Positions 26,040 to 35,921 of a stretch of 64,000 bases of DNA are shown here, in pieces; positions within the stretch are counted from its first letter, which is position 1; each line of letters opens with the position of its first letter. The stretch is from Cellulomonas wangsupingiae (GTDB lineage: Bacteria > Actinomycetota > Actinomycetes > Actinomycetales > Cellulomonadaceae), in the NCBI RefSeq assembly GCF_024508275.1, contig NZ_CP101989.1, positions 1,736,001 to 1,800,000 of the forward strand. Reading direction: 5' to 3'. The notes beneath the pieces were generated by a model, which saw only the letters and a list, made by a program, of their open reading frames with translations, was not told the origin of the DNA and did no database searches. The translations under genes were made by a program, and so were the position numbers.

Positions 26040-27311
26040 GTGGCAGCTCCGCAGAACTACCTGGCGGTCATCAAGGTCGTCGGCATCGGCGGAGGCGGCG
26101 TCAACGCCGTCAACCGCATGATCGAGGTCGGCCTCAAGGGTGTCGAGTTCATCGCCGTCAACACCGACGCCCAGGCCCTGCTCATGTCGGACGCCGACGT
26201 CAAGCTCGACGTCGGCCGCGAGCTGACGCGCGGGCTCGGCGCCGGCGCCGACCCCGAGGTCGGCAAGAAGGCCGCGGAGGACCACGCCGACGAGATCGAG
26301 GACGTCCTGCGCGGCGCCGACATGGTCTTCGTCACCGCGGGCGAGGGCGGCGGCACGGGCACCGGCGGTGCGCCGGTCGTCGCGCGCATCGCGCGGTCGC
26401 TCGGAGCCCTGACGATCGGTGTGGTGACACGCCCGTTCACGTTCGAGGGCCGGCGCCGCTCGGTGCAGGCGGACGCGGGGATCGAGGCGCTGCGCGCCGA
26501 GGTCGACACGCTCATCGTGATCCCGAACGACCGGCTGCTGTCGATCTCCGACCGCTCCGTGTCCGTCCTCGACGCGTTCCACTCGGCGGACCAGGTCCTG
26601 CTGTCCGGTGTGCAGGGCATCACCGACCTCATCACGACGCCGGGCCTGATCAACCTCGACTTCGCCGACGTGAAGTCCGTCATGCAGGGCGCCGGGTCCG
26701 CCCTCATGGGCATCGGCTTCGCGCGCGGCGAGGACCGGGCCGTCCAGGCCGCGGAGATGGCCATCTCGTCCCCGCTCCTCGAGGCCAGCATCGACGGTGC
26801 GCACGGCGTGCTGCTGTCGATCCAGGGCGGCTCCGACCTCGGCCTGTTCGAGATCAACGAGGCCGCCCGCCTGGTGCAGGAGGCGGCGCACGCCGAGGCC
26901 AACATCATCTTCGGCGCGGTCATCGACGACGCGCTCGGTGACGAGGTGCGCGTCACGGTCATCGCGGCCGGCTTCGACGGCGGCGGACCCGTGGTCCGCC
27001 GCGACGCGCGGGCCCTCGGCCAGGTCGGCGGCGCCACGGCGCGCCAGGTCCCGGCCGTCGCGCCGGTGACGAGCCTGCCGGCCGCGGCGACCCCGCGACC
27101 GGTGCAGCTGCCCGACGAGGACCTCGTCCCCGTCGGGACCGGCCGTGCCGCGGCCCGGCCCGGGGACATCCGTCCCGAGGCACCCACGTTCCTGTCGTCG
27201 CAGGCGGAGCCGCCGCCCGCCACGGGATCGCTCGAGGTGCCGCGGGTGCTGGCCGAGGAGTCGGCGCGCCGGGAGCGCGAGGAGCTCGACGTCCCCGACT
27301 TCCTGAAGTAG
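26040..27311 (+). CDS. ftsZ: Cell division GTPase FtsZ
   Basis: 423 residues. This tubulin-like GTPase forms the Z ring. The GTP-binding signature GGGTGTG is at 103-109, preceded by [13 protein letters not shown]; the T7 synergy loop is in [13 protein letters not shown] variable linker of about 320-410 is Pro/Ala-rich. The C-terminal peptide DVPDFLK is the actinobacterial type that binds SepF, encoded two genes downstream. GTG 26040 ([18 protein letters not shown]) has GAGAGG at 8 nt. It has its own promoter in the 232-bp gap after ftsQ. Confidence 0.97.
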   Translation: MAAPQNYLAVIKVVGIGGGGVNAVNRMIEVGLKGVEFIAVNTDAQALLMSDADVKLDVGRELTRGLGAGADPEVGKKAAEDHADEIEDVLRGADMVFVTAGEGGGTGTGGAPVVARIARSLGALTIGVVTRPFTFEGRRRSVQADAGIEALRAEVDTLIVIPNDRLLSISDRSVSVLDAFHSADQVLLSGVQGITDLITTPGLINLDFADVKSVMQGAGSALMGIGFARGEDRAVQAAEMAISSPLLEASIDGAHGVLLSIQGGSDLGLFEINEAARLVQEAAHAEANIIFGAVIDDALGDEVRVTVIAAGFDGGGPVVRRDARALGQVGGATARQVPAVAPVTSLPAAATPRPVQLPDEDLVPVGTGRAAARPGDIRPEAPTFLSSQAEPPPATGSLEVPRVLAEESARREREELDVPDFLK

Positions 27312-27316
27312 CCCGC

Positions 27317-28105
27317 GTGACGGTCCGCCACGGGCCGCAGGGGGACGACGTCCTCGACGTCGTCCCCCTCGGCCCCGGCGTGCTGGCGGGCTTCACGTCC
27401 CGCCGGGGCGGCGGCAGCGCCGCACCGTGGGAAGGGCTCAACCTCGGCTCGGCCGTCGGCGACGACCCCGACGTCGTCGCCGCGAACCGCACGGTGCTGC
27501 AGCGGCGGGTCGGGGTGCCGGTGGTGCTCGCCACGCAGGTGCACGGCAACGACGTCGTCGTCGTCCACGAGGACTCCTCGGACCCGGGCCGACGCGCCGA
27601 CGGCCTCGTGACCACGTCGGCACGGGTCGCCGTGGCCGTCTACGTCGCCGACTGCGCGCCCGTCCTGCTGGCGGACCCCGTCGCCCGGGTGGTCGCCGCG
27701 GCGCACGCGGGCCGGGCCGGCCTCGTGGCCGGCGTCCTGCAGGCCACGGTCGACGCGATGGTCCGCGAGGGGGCCGACCCGGGCCGGGTCGTGGCCGCCG
27801 TCGGGCCCTGCATCGCGGGCCGGTCCTACGAGGTGCCGGCGACGCTCCGCGACGACGTGGCCGCGGTGGTGCCCGAGGCCGCGACGCGTTCCGCCGCCGG
27901 CACCCCGGCGGTCGACCTGGCCGCGGGCGTGGCAGCCGTCCTGCGCCGGTGCGGGGTCCGTGAGGTGCACGTCGACGGCCGGGACACCTACGCCGACCCG
28001 GCGCTGTACTCCCACCGGCGCGCGGTGCACACCGGGGGAGGTGCCACCGGGAGGTTCGCGGGGGTCGTGCGCCTGCTCGACGGCGGCGACCGGCGCGGTG
28101 GGTGA
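27317..28105 (+). CDS. pgeF: Peptidoglycan editing factor PgeF (YfiH/DUF152, laccase-domain)
   Basis: 262 residues of the YfiH/YlmD multicopper-oxidase-like family. Conserved metal and catalytic residues are visible: His in LATQVHGNDVVVV, Cys in VADCAPVLLADP and His in VAAAHAGRAGL; also GPCIAGRSYEVP. In E. coli this family prevents wrong amino acids from entering the peptidoglycan stem. It starts 5 nt after ftsZ. The PLP-binding yggS gene that often lies between pgeF and sepF is absent here. Confidence 0.92.
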   Translation: MTVRHGPQGDDVLDVVPLGPGVLAGFTSRRGGGSAAPWEGLNLGSAVGDDPDVVAANRTVLQRRVGVPVVLATQVHGNDVVVVHEDSSDPGRRADGLVTTSARVAVAVYVADCAPVLLADPVARVVAAAHAGRAGLVAGVLQATVDAMVREGADPGRVVAAVGPCIAGRSYEVPATLRDDVAAVVPEAATRSAAGTPAVDLAAGVAAVLRRCGVREVHVDGRDTYADPALYSHRRAVHTGGGATGRFAGVVRLLDGGDRRGG

Positions 28106-28288
28106 GGTCCGCGACGCGCGCGACACGCCCGCGTGTCGGCGGGCCGGGAGCGCCGGCCGTTGCTAGCGTCACCTGCGCAGGGACGTTCGACACCGCCATC
28201 GACAGGGTCCGGCACCGGCCGACCACGGCGAGGTGCGGTCGTAGCGGGCGCAGGAGTCGGGGAGGCCCGGCGGATGGGAGACGACGCG

Positions 28289-28768
28289 ATGGCCGGAGCG
28301 CTGCGCAAGACCATGCTGTACCTCGGCCTGGCGGACGACCGGTCCGACCACGAGGAGTACCTCGACGAGTACGAGGAGGCGGAGGTCGCCGTGCCGGAGG
28401 ACACCTACGAGGCCCAGGTCACCCCGCTGCACCGCGCGCCGCGGATGCAGGCCGCGCCCGCCCCGCGCGAGGCGGGCGACCTGCGCCGCATCACGACGAT
28501 CCACCCGCGCTCGTACAACGACGCGCGCAAGATCGGCGAGGCGTTCCGCGAGGGCACGCCGGTGATCATGAACCTCACCGACATGGACGACGCGGACGCG
28601 AAGCGGCTCGTGGACTTCTCAGCCGGGCTCATCTTCGGCCTGCACGGCGCGATCGAGCGCGTGACGAGCAAGGTCTTCCTGCTCTCGCCCGCGCACGTCG
28701 AGCTCGCCGGTGACGCCACCAGCACGCCCGAGCCGGCGGCACGCGCCGGCTTCTACAACCAGAGCTGA
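28289..28768 (+). CDS. sepF: Cell division protein SepF
   Basis: 159 residues. An N-terminal amphipathic membrane-binding helix ([17 protein letters not shown]) is followed by an acidic linker. The SepF core is at about 70-150: [44 protein letters not shown] and KVFLLSP. SepF anchors FtsZ to the membrane in actinobacteria, which lack FtsA. ATG 28289 is chosen because GGGAG is 8 nt upstream and the known amphipathic helix starts there; ATG 28274 is in frame. A TAGCGT -10-like box lies at 28164-28169. Confidence 0.95.
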   Translation: MAGALRKTMLYLGLADDRSDHEEYLDEYEEAEVAVPEDTYEAQVTPLHRAPRMQAAPAPREAGDLRRITTIHPRSYNDARKIGEAFREGTPVIMNLTDMDDADAKRLVDFSAGLIFGLHGAIERVTSKVFLLSPAHVELAGDATSTPEPAARAGFYNQS

Positions 28769-28771
28769 CCT

Positions 28772-29056
28772 GTGGACCTGATCCGTAGCCTGCTCTACCT
28801 GGTCGTCCTGGCGTTCTTCCTGCTGCTGCTCGTGCGCCTCGTGCTGGACTGGGTCCAGTTCTTCGCACGGGACTGGCGCCCGACGGGGGTCGCCCTCGTG
28901 GTGGCGGAGGTCACGTACTCCGTGACCGACCCGCCGCTGCGCCTGCTGCGCAGGGTCCTGCCCCCGCTCACGCTCGGGTCGGTGCGCCTGGACCTCGCTT
29001 TCCTGGTCCTCGCGCTGATCTGCTCACTGCTCCTGTCCGTCCTCGGGCGGGGGTGA
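28772..29056 (+). CDS. YggT/YlmG family membrane protein
   Basis: 94 residues with two transmembrane segments (about 4-27 and 72-92) around the family loop LVLDWVQFFARDWRP and VTDPPLRLLRRVLPP. YggT proteins sit between sepF and divIVA in most Gram-positive dcw clusters and have been linked to envelope or osmotic functions, but the molecular role is not known. The GTG start is 3 nt after the sepF stop. Confidence 0.9.
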   Translation: MDLIRSLLYLVVLAFFLLLLVRLVLDWVQFFARDWRPTGVALVVAEVTYSVTDPPLRLLRRVLPPLTLGSVRLDLAFLVLALICSLLLSVLGRG

Positions 29057-29225
29057 ACGACTCCGCGACACGCCGCGGCGCGGGCGACGACACGCCGGGC
29101 GCAGCGCGCTGCACGGGAGTGACGGGAGGCGTGCGCCGCCCGGATTCTCCGCTACCGTGGCCCGAGGCGGTCGGTGGACTGACTGCCGCCGGCCAGAGCC
29201 AGTACGACCGACAGAGGTGACGACG

Positions 29226-29912
29226 ATGGCACTGCTCACCGCAGACGACGTCCTGAACAAGAAGTTCCAGGCGACGAAGTTCCGGGAAGGCTACGACCAG
29301 GACGAGGTCGACGACTTCCTGGACGAGGTCGTCAACACGCTGCGGGACGTCCAGGGCGAGAACGACGACCTGAAGACGAAGCTGGCAGCTGCCGAGCGGC
29401 GGATCGCCGAGCTCAGCCGGGCCGGTGCCCAGCAGGCCGCACCCGCCCCGAAGCCCGAGCCGACGCCCGAGCCCACCCCGGCCCCTGCCCCGGTCCAGCC
29501 GGCGCCCGTCCCGGCGCTCGCGCAGCCGCCCGTGGTGTCCGCCCCCGCGCCGGCGCGGGGCAACGAGCCCGAGTCCGCGACCGGCATGCTCGCCCTGGCC
29601 CAGAAGCTGCACGACGACTACGTGCGCAGCGGCCAGGAGGAGTCCGACCGGCTCATCAACGAGGCCAAGAGCCGCGCGAACCGCATCGTGCGCGAGGCCG
29701 AGGAGACGTCGCAGCGCACGCTCGGTCAGCTCGAGCAGGAGCGTTCGCTCCTCGAGCGCAAGATCGACGAGCTGCGCGTCTTCGAGCGCGACTACCGCAC
29801 GCGGCTCAAGAGCTACCTGGAGAACCTGCTGGGCGACCTGGAGAACCGCGGCAACGCGCTGCCTCCCCGGTCCGGGCAGGGGCAGCCGGTGGCGGAGAAC
29901 CAGAGCATCTGA
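29226..29912 (+). CDS. divIVA: Polar growth and septum scaffold DivIVA (Wag31)
   Basis: 228 residues. The N-terminal lipid-binding DivIVA domain reads MALLTADDVLNKKF, then FREGYDQDEVDDFLDEV. A coiled coil follows, then a Pro/Ala-rich hinge of about 55 residues (75-130), and a second long coiled coil (about 140-215) rich in Glu/Arg. It marks curved membrane at poles and septa and directs cell-wall synthesis. ATG 29226 has GAGGTGA at 5 nt. TACCGT at 29153-29158 is a likely -10, leaving a leader of about 60 nt. Confidence 0.95.
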   Translation: MALLTADDVLNKKFQATKFREGYDQDEVDDFLDEVVNTLRDVQGENDDLKTKLAAAERRIAELSRAGAQQAAPAPKPEPTPEPTPAPAPVQPAPVPALAQPPVVSAPAPARGNEPESATGMLALAQKLHDDYVRSGQEESDRLINEAKSRANRIVREAEETSQRTLGQLEQERSLLERKIDELRVFERDYRTRLKSYLENLLGDLENRGNALPPRSGQGQPVAENQSI

Positions 29913-30105
29913 GCGACGTCCGCCGCCGGAGGTGAGTGCCTGCCTCCGGCGGCGTCGTGGTGCCCAGGCAGGACGGCGCGGGCTACGCCTGGCGCCTGAC
30001 CTGGTCGCACGCCCGGGAGCGGTCGGGCAGCACCCCCGCCGTCCGCGGCCCCCGGCCCCCCGTCGACCCCCGAGGATCCCGACGCGGCGCGCCCGGCCTG
30101 TCCTG

Positions 30106-30134
30106 TTGTGCACCAGGGCAGACGCGCATAAAGT
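30106..30134 (+). promoter_or_regulatory. Promoter of the DksA/TraR-type gene
   Basis: TTGTGC (30106-30111) and TAAAGT (30129-30134) with a 17-bp spacer. The predicted leader is about 20 nt and contains GGGGGAA as RBS. The rest of the 250-bp gap after divIVA shows no feature. Confidence 0.6.
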
Positions 30135-30162
30135 CGCGGCACTCGAGACGGGGGGAACGTCC

Positions 30163-30621
30163 GTGACCATGAACCATGCACTGAGCACACTGACGGTGGG
30201 GTCCGAGGAGTGGCGGGGGGCGCTGGTCGGGCTCCTGCCCGTGCGCGACGGCGAGGAGCCGTGGACGCGGGCGGAGGTCGACGAGGTGACGGTCGACCTG
30301 ACGGCGGACCGCGAGAGGCTCACCGCTGAGCTGCTCGCGGCCGGTGCGGAGCTGTCCGACCTGCTGCGCAACTCCGGCGACGGTGCCGGGGACGACCAGG
30401 CCGACTCCGGCTCGTCCGCGCTCGAGCGTGAGCACGAGCTCACGCTCGTCAACAACACGCGCGACCTGCTCGAGCAGACGTCCCACGCGCTCGACCGCCT
30501 GGCGGCCGGCACGTTCGGCGTCTGCGAGTCGTGCGGGCAGGCCATCGGCAAGGCGCGCCTGCAGGCGTTCCCGCGCGCGATGCTGTGCGTGACCTGCAAG
30601 CAGCGGGAGGAGCGCCGCTGA
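30163..30621 (+). CDS. DksA/TraR family zinc-finger protein
   Basis: 152 residues from GTG 30163 (GGGGGAA at 6 nt); an ATG at 30169 would give 150. A helical N-terminal half is followed by the DksA-type C4 zinc finger: CESCG, then 18 residues later CVTC. The segment LDRLAAGTFGVCESCGQAI is typical. Such proteins bind RNA polymerase in the secondary channel, but actinobacterial forms lack a proven DksA function. It precedes lspA, as in many Micrococcales. Confidence 0.88.
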   Translation: MTMNHALSTLTVGSEEWRGALVGLLPVRDGEEPWTRAEVDEVTVDLTADRERLTAELLAAGAELSDLLRNSGDGAGDDQADSGSSALEREHELTLVNNTRDLLEQTSHALDRLAAGTFGVCESCGQAIGKARLQAFPRAMLCVTCKQREERR

Positions 30622-30629
30622 GCCGCCCG

Positions 30630-30635
30630 TAGACT
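30630..30635 (+). promoter_or_regulatory. -10 element giving a leaderless lspA transcript
   Basis: TAGACT ends 6 nt before the lspA GTG, in the short gap after the zinc-finger gene, with no RBS in between. Transcription would start at or next to the start codon. Confidence 0.6.
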
Positions 30636-30641
30636 CCTGCG

Positions 30642-31364
30642 GTGCCCACGACGGACGACGACCACGCCCTGCCCGACGACGGCCCGCGCCCTGCCGCACC
30701 CGCGGAAGGGGACGGGGACGTCACCGGCGGCGTGGTCGTCGAGCCGGAGAGGCGCCGTCGGCTGCTGCGGGCGCTCGTCGCGATCACGCTGAGCGTGCTC
30801 GCCCTCGACCAGCTCACGAAGGTGTGGGCGGTCGCCACGCTGGAGCCGCGGGTGCGGACGGAGCTGCTGGGCGACCTGTTCGGTCTGCAGCTCGTCCGCA
30901 ACCCCGGTGCGGCCCTGTCCATCGCGACCGGCCTGACGTGGGTGCTCACCCTCGTCGCCGTGGTCGTCGTGGTGGTCATCGTGCGGGTCTCGCGTCGCAT
31001 CGGGTCGTGGGGATGGGCCGTCGCGCTGGGGCTGCTGCTCGGCGGCGCGGTGGGCAACCTCGTGGACAGGATGGTCCGGGAGCCCGGGCCGTTCCGGGGC
31101 CACGTGATCGACTTCCTGGCGTACGGCGACCTGTTCGTCGGCAACGTCGCGGACATCGCGATCGTCGTCGCCGCGGGTCTCGTCGTCTGGTTGACGGCAC
31201 GGGGCATCCACGTCGACGGCACGCGTGACGGTGCACCGGAGGAGCACGCACCGGAGGAGCGCGCACCTGACGGGTACGCGCCGGACGGGCCCGCACCGGA
31301 CGGGCGCTCACCCGGCCAGGGCACGCCGTCGGTGGCGGCCGACGCCCGGGACGGTGACGCGTGA
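30642..31364 (+). CDS. lspA: Lipoprotein signal peptidase LspA
   Basis: 240 residues, longer than the usual 160-200. It cleaves prolipoprotein signal peptides in the membrane. Four TM helices span about 43-190. The catalytic aspartates are in [11 protein letters not shown] and [18 protein letters not shown] and [10 protein letters not shown] are also conserved. The cytoplasmic N-terminus (about 40) is acidic. The C-terminal 40 residues are a hydrophilic tail of imperfect APEEx/APDGx repeats, not needed by the family. The end overlaps rluD by GTGA. Confidence 0.94.
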   Translation: MPTTDDDHALPDDGPRPAAPAEGDGDVTGGVVVEPERRRRLLRALVAITLSVLALDQLTKVWAVATLEPRVRTELLGDLFGLQLVRNPGAALSIATGLTWVLTLVAVVVVVVIVRVSRRIGSWGWAVALGLLLGGAVGNLVDRMVREPGPFRGHVIDFLAYGDLFVGNVADIAIVVAAGLVVWLTARGIHVDGTRDGAPEEHAPEERAPDGYAPDGPAPDGRSPGQGTPSVAADARDGDA

Positions 31365-32296
31365 GCGGCACCCGCGCGCTGCCGGTGCCGGACGGGCTGG
31401 CCGGCGAGCGGGTCGACGCCGCGCTGGCGCGGCTCCTGGGCCTGTCCCGCACGCGCGCGGCCGAGCTGGCCGGCGAGGGGGCCGTCCGCGTGGACGGACG
31501 CGTCGTCGGCAAGTCCGACCGCCTGGTCGCCGGCGCCTACCTGGAGGTCGACCTCGCGCCACCGGCGGCGCACGAGGTCCCGGTCGTCCCGGAGCCGGTG
31601 CCCGGCATGCGGATCGTGCACGACGACGACGACCTCGTGGTGGTCGACAAGCCGGTCGGCGTCGCCGCGCACCCCTCCCCGGGGTGGGCGGGGCCGACGG
31701 TCGTCGGGGCGCTCGCCGCCGCGGGGTACCGGATCTCGACGTCCGGCTCGGCGGAGCGGCAGGGCATCGTCCACCGCCTCGACGCCGGCACCTCCGGCCT
31801 CATGGTGGTCGCGAAGAGCGAGCACGCCTACACGGTGCTCAAGCGAGCGTTCAAGGAGCGCACGGTCGAGAAGGTCTACCACGCGCTCGTCCAGGGGCAC
31901 CCGTCCCCGACGACCGGCACGATCGACGCCCCGATCGGCCGCCACCCGTCCTCGGACTGGAAGTTCGCGGTGGTGGCGGGGGGCAAGCCGTCGGTGACAC
32001 ACTACGAGGTGCTGGAGATGCTCCCGGGCGCCTCGCTCGTCGAGGTGCACCTGGAGACGGGCCGCACGCACCAGATCCGGGTGCACTTCGCCGCGCTGCA
32101 CCACAGCCTCGTCGGGGACCTCACCTACGGTGCCGACCCGGCGCTCGCGGCGCGTGTCGGGCTCACCCGGCAGTGGCTGCACGCGATGCGCCTGGGCTTC
32201 GAGCACCCCGGCACGGGGCAGTGGTTCGAGGCGACGAGCGAGTATCCCGAGGACCTCGTCGCGGGTCTCGAGACGCTCCGGGGCGCGTACTCGTAG
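31361..32296 (+). CDS. RluA/RluD family pseudouridine synthase
   Basis: 311 residues. An S4 RNA-binding domain (about 15-75, [21 protein letters not shown]) precedes the RluA catalytic domain, with the catalytic Asp in [26 protein letters not shown] strand ([14 protein letters not shown]) and LVGDLTYG are typical. It probably modifies 23S rRNA uridines of the RluD set (helix 69); the exact target cannot be read from sequence. It lies between lspA and dnaE, a conserved order in actinobacteria, and is coupled to lspA. Confidence 0.93.
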   Translation: MSGTRALPVPDGLAGERVDAALARLLGLSRTRAAELAGEGAVRVDGRVVGKSDRLVAGAYLEVDLAPPAAHEVPVVPEPVPGMRIVHDDDDLVVVDKPVGVAAHPSPGWAGPTVVGALAAAGYRISTSGSAERQGIVHRLDAGTSGLMVVAKSEHAYTVLKRAFKERTVEKVYHALVQGHPSPTTGTIDAPIGRHPSSDWKFAVVAGGKPSVTHYEVLEMLPGASLVEVHLETGRTHQIRVHFAALHHSLVGDLTYGADPALAARVGLTRQWLHAMRLGFEHPGTGQWFEATSEYPEDLVAGLETLRGAYS

Positions 32297-32312
32297 CGTC
32301 AGTGGCGGCACG

Positions 32313-32318
32313 TAGGAT
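32313..32318 (+). promoter_or_regulatory. -10 element giving a leaderless dnaE transcript
   Basis: TAGGAT ends 7 nt before the dnaE ATG in the 29-bp gap after the pseudouridine synthase gene. No RBS is present. The position matches the other leaderless promoters in this window. Confidence 0.6.
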
Positions 32319-32325
32319 CGCCCGC

Positions 32326-35300
32326 ATGGCTGTTGCTGGTGGAACCGAAGACGGATCGTTCGTTCACCTCCACGTGCACAGCGAGTACTCGATGCTCGAC
32401 GGCGCGGCGCGCATCGGCGAGATGCTCGACGAGGCGGGCCGGCTCGGCCAGACGGCCATGGCCATCACCGACCACGGCTACCTGTTCGGGGCCTTCGAGT
32501 TCTGGCAGAAGGCCACGGACCGGGGCATCAAGCCCATCATCGGCGTCGAGGCGTACGTCACACCGGGCACCAGCCGGTTCGACCAGAACCGGGTGCGCTG
32601 GGGTGAGGCGCACCAGGCGGCCGACGACGTCTCGGCCCGCGGGGCGTACACGCACCTGACGCTGCTGAGCCGCACCACCGAGGGCATGCACAACCTGTTC
32701 CGGATGGGCTCGTTGGCGTCCCTCGAGGGCCAGATGGGCAAGTGGCCGCGCATGGACCGCGAGCTGATGTCGCGGTACTCCGACGGTCTGATCGCGACCA
32801 GCGGGTGCCCGTCGGGCGAGATCCAGACGCGCCTGCGGCTCGGGCACTACGACGAGGCGCTGCGCGCGGCGGGCGAGCTGCAGGACATCTTCGGCAAGGA
32901 GAGCTTCTACATCGAGGTCATGGACCACGGCCTCGACATCGAGCGCCGGGTGATCAAGGACCTGCTGCGCGTCGCCGAGGGCATCGGCGCCCCGCTCGTG
33001 GCGACGAACGACCTGCACTACACGCGTGAGGAGGACGCCCACGCGCACGAGGTGCTGCTGGCGGTGCAGTCCGGCTCGACGCTCGACGAGCCGACGAGCG
33101 ACCAGGGCGGCAGCCGGTTCGCGTTCAGCGGGTCCGGCTACTACGTGAAGTCCGCGGCCGAGATGCGCCGCACCTGGGCCGAGCTGCCCGAGGCGTGCGA
33201 CAACACGGTGCTGATCGCCGAGCAGTGCGAGGTCAAGTTCAACACCGGGGCGAACTACATGCCGCGCTTCCCCGTCCCGGCGGGGGAGAACGAGGAGTCG
33301 TGGTTCATCAAGGAGGTCGAGCGCGGCCTGCAGCGGCGCTACCACGGCTCGGTGCCCGACGCGGTGCGCAAGCAGGCCGAGTACGAGACGGGCGTCATCA
33401 CCCAGCTCGGGTTCTCCGGCTACTTCCTCGTCGTCGCCGACTTCATCAACTGGGCCAAGGCGCAGGGGATCCGCGTCGGACCGGGACGTGGCTCGGCGGC
33501 CGGTTCCATGGCGTCGTACGCCATGGGCATCACCGAGCTCGACCCGCTCGAGCACGGGCTCATCTTCGAGCGGTTCCTCAACCCCGAGCGCGTGTCCTGG
33601 CCCGACGTCGACGTCGACTTCGACGAGCGCCGGCGCGGTGAGGTCATCCGCTACGTCACCGAGAAGTACGGCGACGACCGGGTCTGCCAGATCGTCACCT
33701 ACGGCACGATCAAGGCCAAGCAGGCGCTCAAGGACGCGTCGCGCGTGCTCGGCTTCCCGTTCGCGATGGGCGACAAGCTCACCAAGGCGATGCCGCCGGC
33801 CGTCATGGGCAAGGACATCCCGCTGTCGGGCATGTACGACCCCGAGCACCCGCGCTACGCCGAGGCCGACGAGTTCCGGCAGGTCGTCGCCGCCGACCCC
33901 GAGGCGCAGCGCGTCCTGGAGACGGCCCGCGGCCTGGAGAACCTCAAGCGGCAGTGGGGCGTGCACGCCGCCGGTGTCATCATGTCCAGCGAGCCGCTGC
34001 TCGACATCATCCCGATCATGAAGCGCCCGCAGGACGGCGCGATCATCACGCAGTTCGACCAGCCGGCGTCCGAGGCCCTCGGCCTGATCAAGATGGACTT
34101 CCTGGGCCTGCGCAACCTCACGATCCTCGACGACGCGCTCGAGAACATCGTGATGAACGGCAAGCCCGCGATCGAGATCGAGACGGTCCCGCTCGACGAC
34201 CCGCCGACGTACGAGCTCCTGGGCCGCGGCGACACGCTCGGCGTCTTCCAGCTCGACGGCGGGCCGATGCGCTCGCTGCTGCGCCAGATGCGTCCGGACA
34301 ACTTCGAGGACATCTCGGCCGTCATCGCGCTGTACCGCCCCGGCCCGATGGGCATGAACTCGCACGTCAACTACGCGTTGCGCAAGAACGGCCTGCAGGA
34401 GATCGAGCCGATCCACCCCGAGCTGGTGGAGCCGCTCGAGGAGGTCGTCGGCGTCACGCACGGCCTGATCGTCTACCAGGAGCAGGTGCAGAAGGCGGCG
34501 CAGGTGCTCGCCGGGTACTCGCTCGGACAGGCCGACCTGCTGCGCCGCGCGATGGGCAAGAAGAAGAAGGAGGTCCTCGACAAGGAGTTCATCCCCTTCC
34601 AGGCAGGCATGCGCGAGCGGGGCTACTCCGACGCGGCGATCCAGGCCGTGTGGGACGTGCTCGTGCCGTTCGCCGGCTACGCCTTCAACAAGGCGCACTC
34701 CGCGGCGTACGGCGTCGTGTCGTACTGGACCGCGTACCTCAAGGCGAACTTCCCGACCGAGTACATGGCCGCGCTGCTCACGAGCGTGCGCGACGACAAG
34801 GACAAGTCGGCGCTGTACCTCGGCGAGTGCCGCCACATGGGCATCACGGTGCTCCCGCCGGACGTCAACTCGTCGTCGGCGAACTTCACGGCCGTGGGCG
34901 TCGACATCCGCTTCGGCCTGACGGCCGTGCGCAACGTCGGTGCGAACGTCGTCGACGCGATCGTGGCGGCGCGCGAGGAGAAGGGCGCCTTCACGTCGTT
35001 CACCGACTTCCTCGACAAGGTGCCGGCCGTGGTCTGCAACAAGCGGACGATCGAGTCGCTCATCAAGGCCGGCGCCTTCGACTCCCTCGGGCACGCCCGT
35101 CGGGCGCTGCTGCTGGTGCACGAGCAGGCGGTCGACGCGGTCATCGACGTCAAGCGCAAGGAGGCGACCGGTCAGTTCGACCTGTTCGCGGACCTGGGCG
35201 GCGACGACGAGACGGGTACGGGCATCGCGGTGACCATCCCCGACCTGCCCGACTGGGACAAGAAGCAGCGCCTCGCGTTCGAGCGCGAGATGCTCGGCCT

Positions 35301-35892
35301 GTACGTGTCCGACCACCCGCTGTCGGGCCTCGAGCACGTGCTCTCGGCGCAGGCGGACGTCTCGATCGCGACGCTGAACGCGGACGAGGCACGTCCGGAC
35401 GGCTCGACCGTCGTCGTCGCCGGGCTCGTGACGAGCCTGCAGCGCAAGATGTCCAAGCAGGGCAACCCGTGGGCGGCCGTGACGCTGGAGGACATGGAGG
35501 GGTCCGTCGAGATCATGTTCTTCGGCGAGACCTACCTCGCCTACTCCACGGTGCTGGCCGAGGACGCGGTGCTCGTCGTGCGGGGACGCGTGCGGCGACG
35601 TGACGACACGATGCAGCTGCAGGCGATGGAGGTGTCGATCCCCGACACCTCGCAGGCCGCGGACTCCCCGGTCGTCGTCTCGCTCTCCGAAGGGCGCTGC
35701 ACGCCGCCCGTCGTCGAGCGGCTGCGCGAGGTGCTCTCGACGCACCCGGGCGTGACGGAGGTCCACCTGCGTCTCACCAGCCCGGGACGGGCGCTGGTCA
35801 TGCGGCTCGACGACGGGCTGCGCGTCGAGCGCTCGCCGTCGCTGTTCGGGGACCTCAAGGCGCTGCTCGGCCCGAGCTGCCTCGCGTCCTAG
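32326..35892 (+). CDS. dnaE: DNA polymerase III alpha subunit DnaE1
   Basis: 1188 residues, full length for the replicative C-family polymerase. The PHP domain opens with HLHVHSEYSMLDG (His14-His18) and keeps its metal-binding histidines, so proofreading by PHP is plausible as in mycobacterial DnaE1. The palm holds the catalytic aspartates in PDVDVDF (426-432) and GPGRGSAAGS. RPGPMG, FAGYAFNKAHSAAY and the tandem HhH region follow. The C-terminal OB domain (about 1020-1110) has VVAGLVTSLQRKMSKQG. The ATG start is supported by the adjacent leaderless promoter. The DnaE2-type translesion paralogue is not in this window. Confidence 0.97.
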   Translation: MAVAGGTEDGSFVHLHVHSEYSMLDGAARIGEMLDEAGRLGQTAMAITDHGYLFGAFEFWQKATDRGIKPIIGVEAYVTPGTSRFDQNRVRWGEAHQAADDVSARGAYTHLTLLSRTTEGMHNLFRMGSLASLEGQMGKWPRMDRELMSRYSDGLIATSGCPSGEIQTRLRLGHYDEALRAAGELQDIFGKESFYIEVMDHGLDIERRVIKDLLRVAEGIGAPLVATNDLHYTREEDAHAHEVLLAVQSGSTLDEPTSDQGGSRFAFSGSGYYVKSAAEMRRTWAELPEACDNTVLIAEQCEVKFNTGANYMPRFPVPAGENEESWFIKEVERGLQRRYHGSVPDAVRKQAEYETGVITQLGFSGYFLVVADFINWAKAQGIRVGPGRGSAAGSMASYAMGITELDPLEHGLIFERFLNPERVSWPDVDVDFDERRRGEVIRYVTEKYGDDRVCQIVTYGTIKAKQALKDASRVLGFPFAMGDKLTKAMPPAVMGKDIPLSGMYDPEHPRYAEADEFRQVVAADPEAQRVLETARGLENLKRQWGVHAAGVIMSSEPLLDIIPIMKRPQDGAIITQFDQPASEALGLIKMDFLGLRNLTILDDALENIVMNGKPAIEIETVPLDDPPTYELLGRGDTLGVFQLDGGPMRSLLRQMRPDNFEDISAVIALYRPGPMGMNSHVNYALRKNGLQEIEPIHPELVEPLEEVVGVTHGLIVYQEQVQKAAQVLAGYSLGQADLLRRAMGKKKKEVLDKEFIPFQAGMRERGYSDAAIQAVWDVLVPFAGYAFNKAHSAAYGVVSYWTAYLKANFPTEYMAALLTSVRDDKDKSALYLGECRHMGITVLPPDVNSSSANFTAVGVDIRFGLTAVRNVGANVVDAIVAAREEKGAFTSFTDFLDKVPAVVCNKRTIESLIKAGAFDSLGHARRALLLVHEQAVDAVIDVKRKEATGQFDLFADLGGDDETGTGIAVTIPDLPDWDKKQRLAFEREMLGLYVSDHPLSGLEHVLSAQADVSIATLNADEARPDGSTVVVAGLVTSLQRKMSKQGNPWAAVTLEDMEGSVEIMFFGETYLAYSTVLAEDAVLVVRGRVRRRDDTMQLQAMEVSIPDTSQAADSPVVVSLSEGRCTPPVVERLREVLSTHPGVTEVHLRLTSPGRALVMRLDDGLRVERSPSLFGDLKALLGPSCLAS

Positions 35893-35910
35893 CCCGCCGC
35901 GCCGGGCGGG
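35893..35910. terminator. Short hairpin after dnaE
   Basis: CCCGCC / GGCGGG, 6-bp stem with a 6-nt loop, begins right after the dnaE stop and lies between convergent genes (next stop at 35922 on the minus strand). It is a plausible but weak bidirectional terminator. Confidence 0.4.
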
Positions 35911-35921
35911 GTGCTGCCGGC

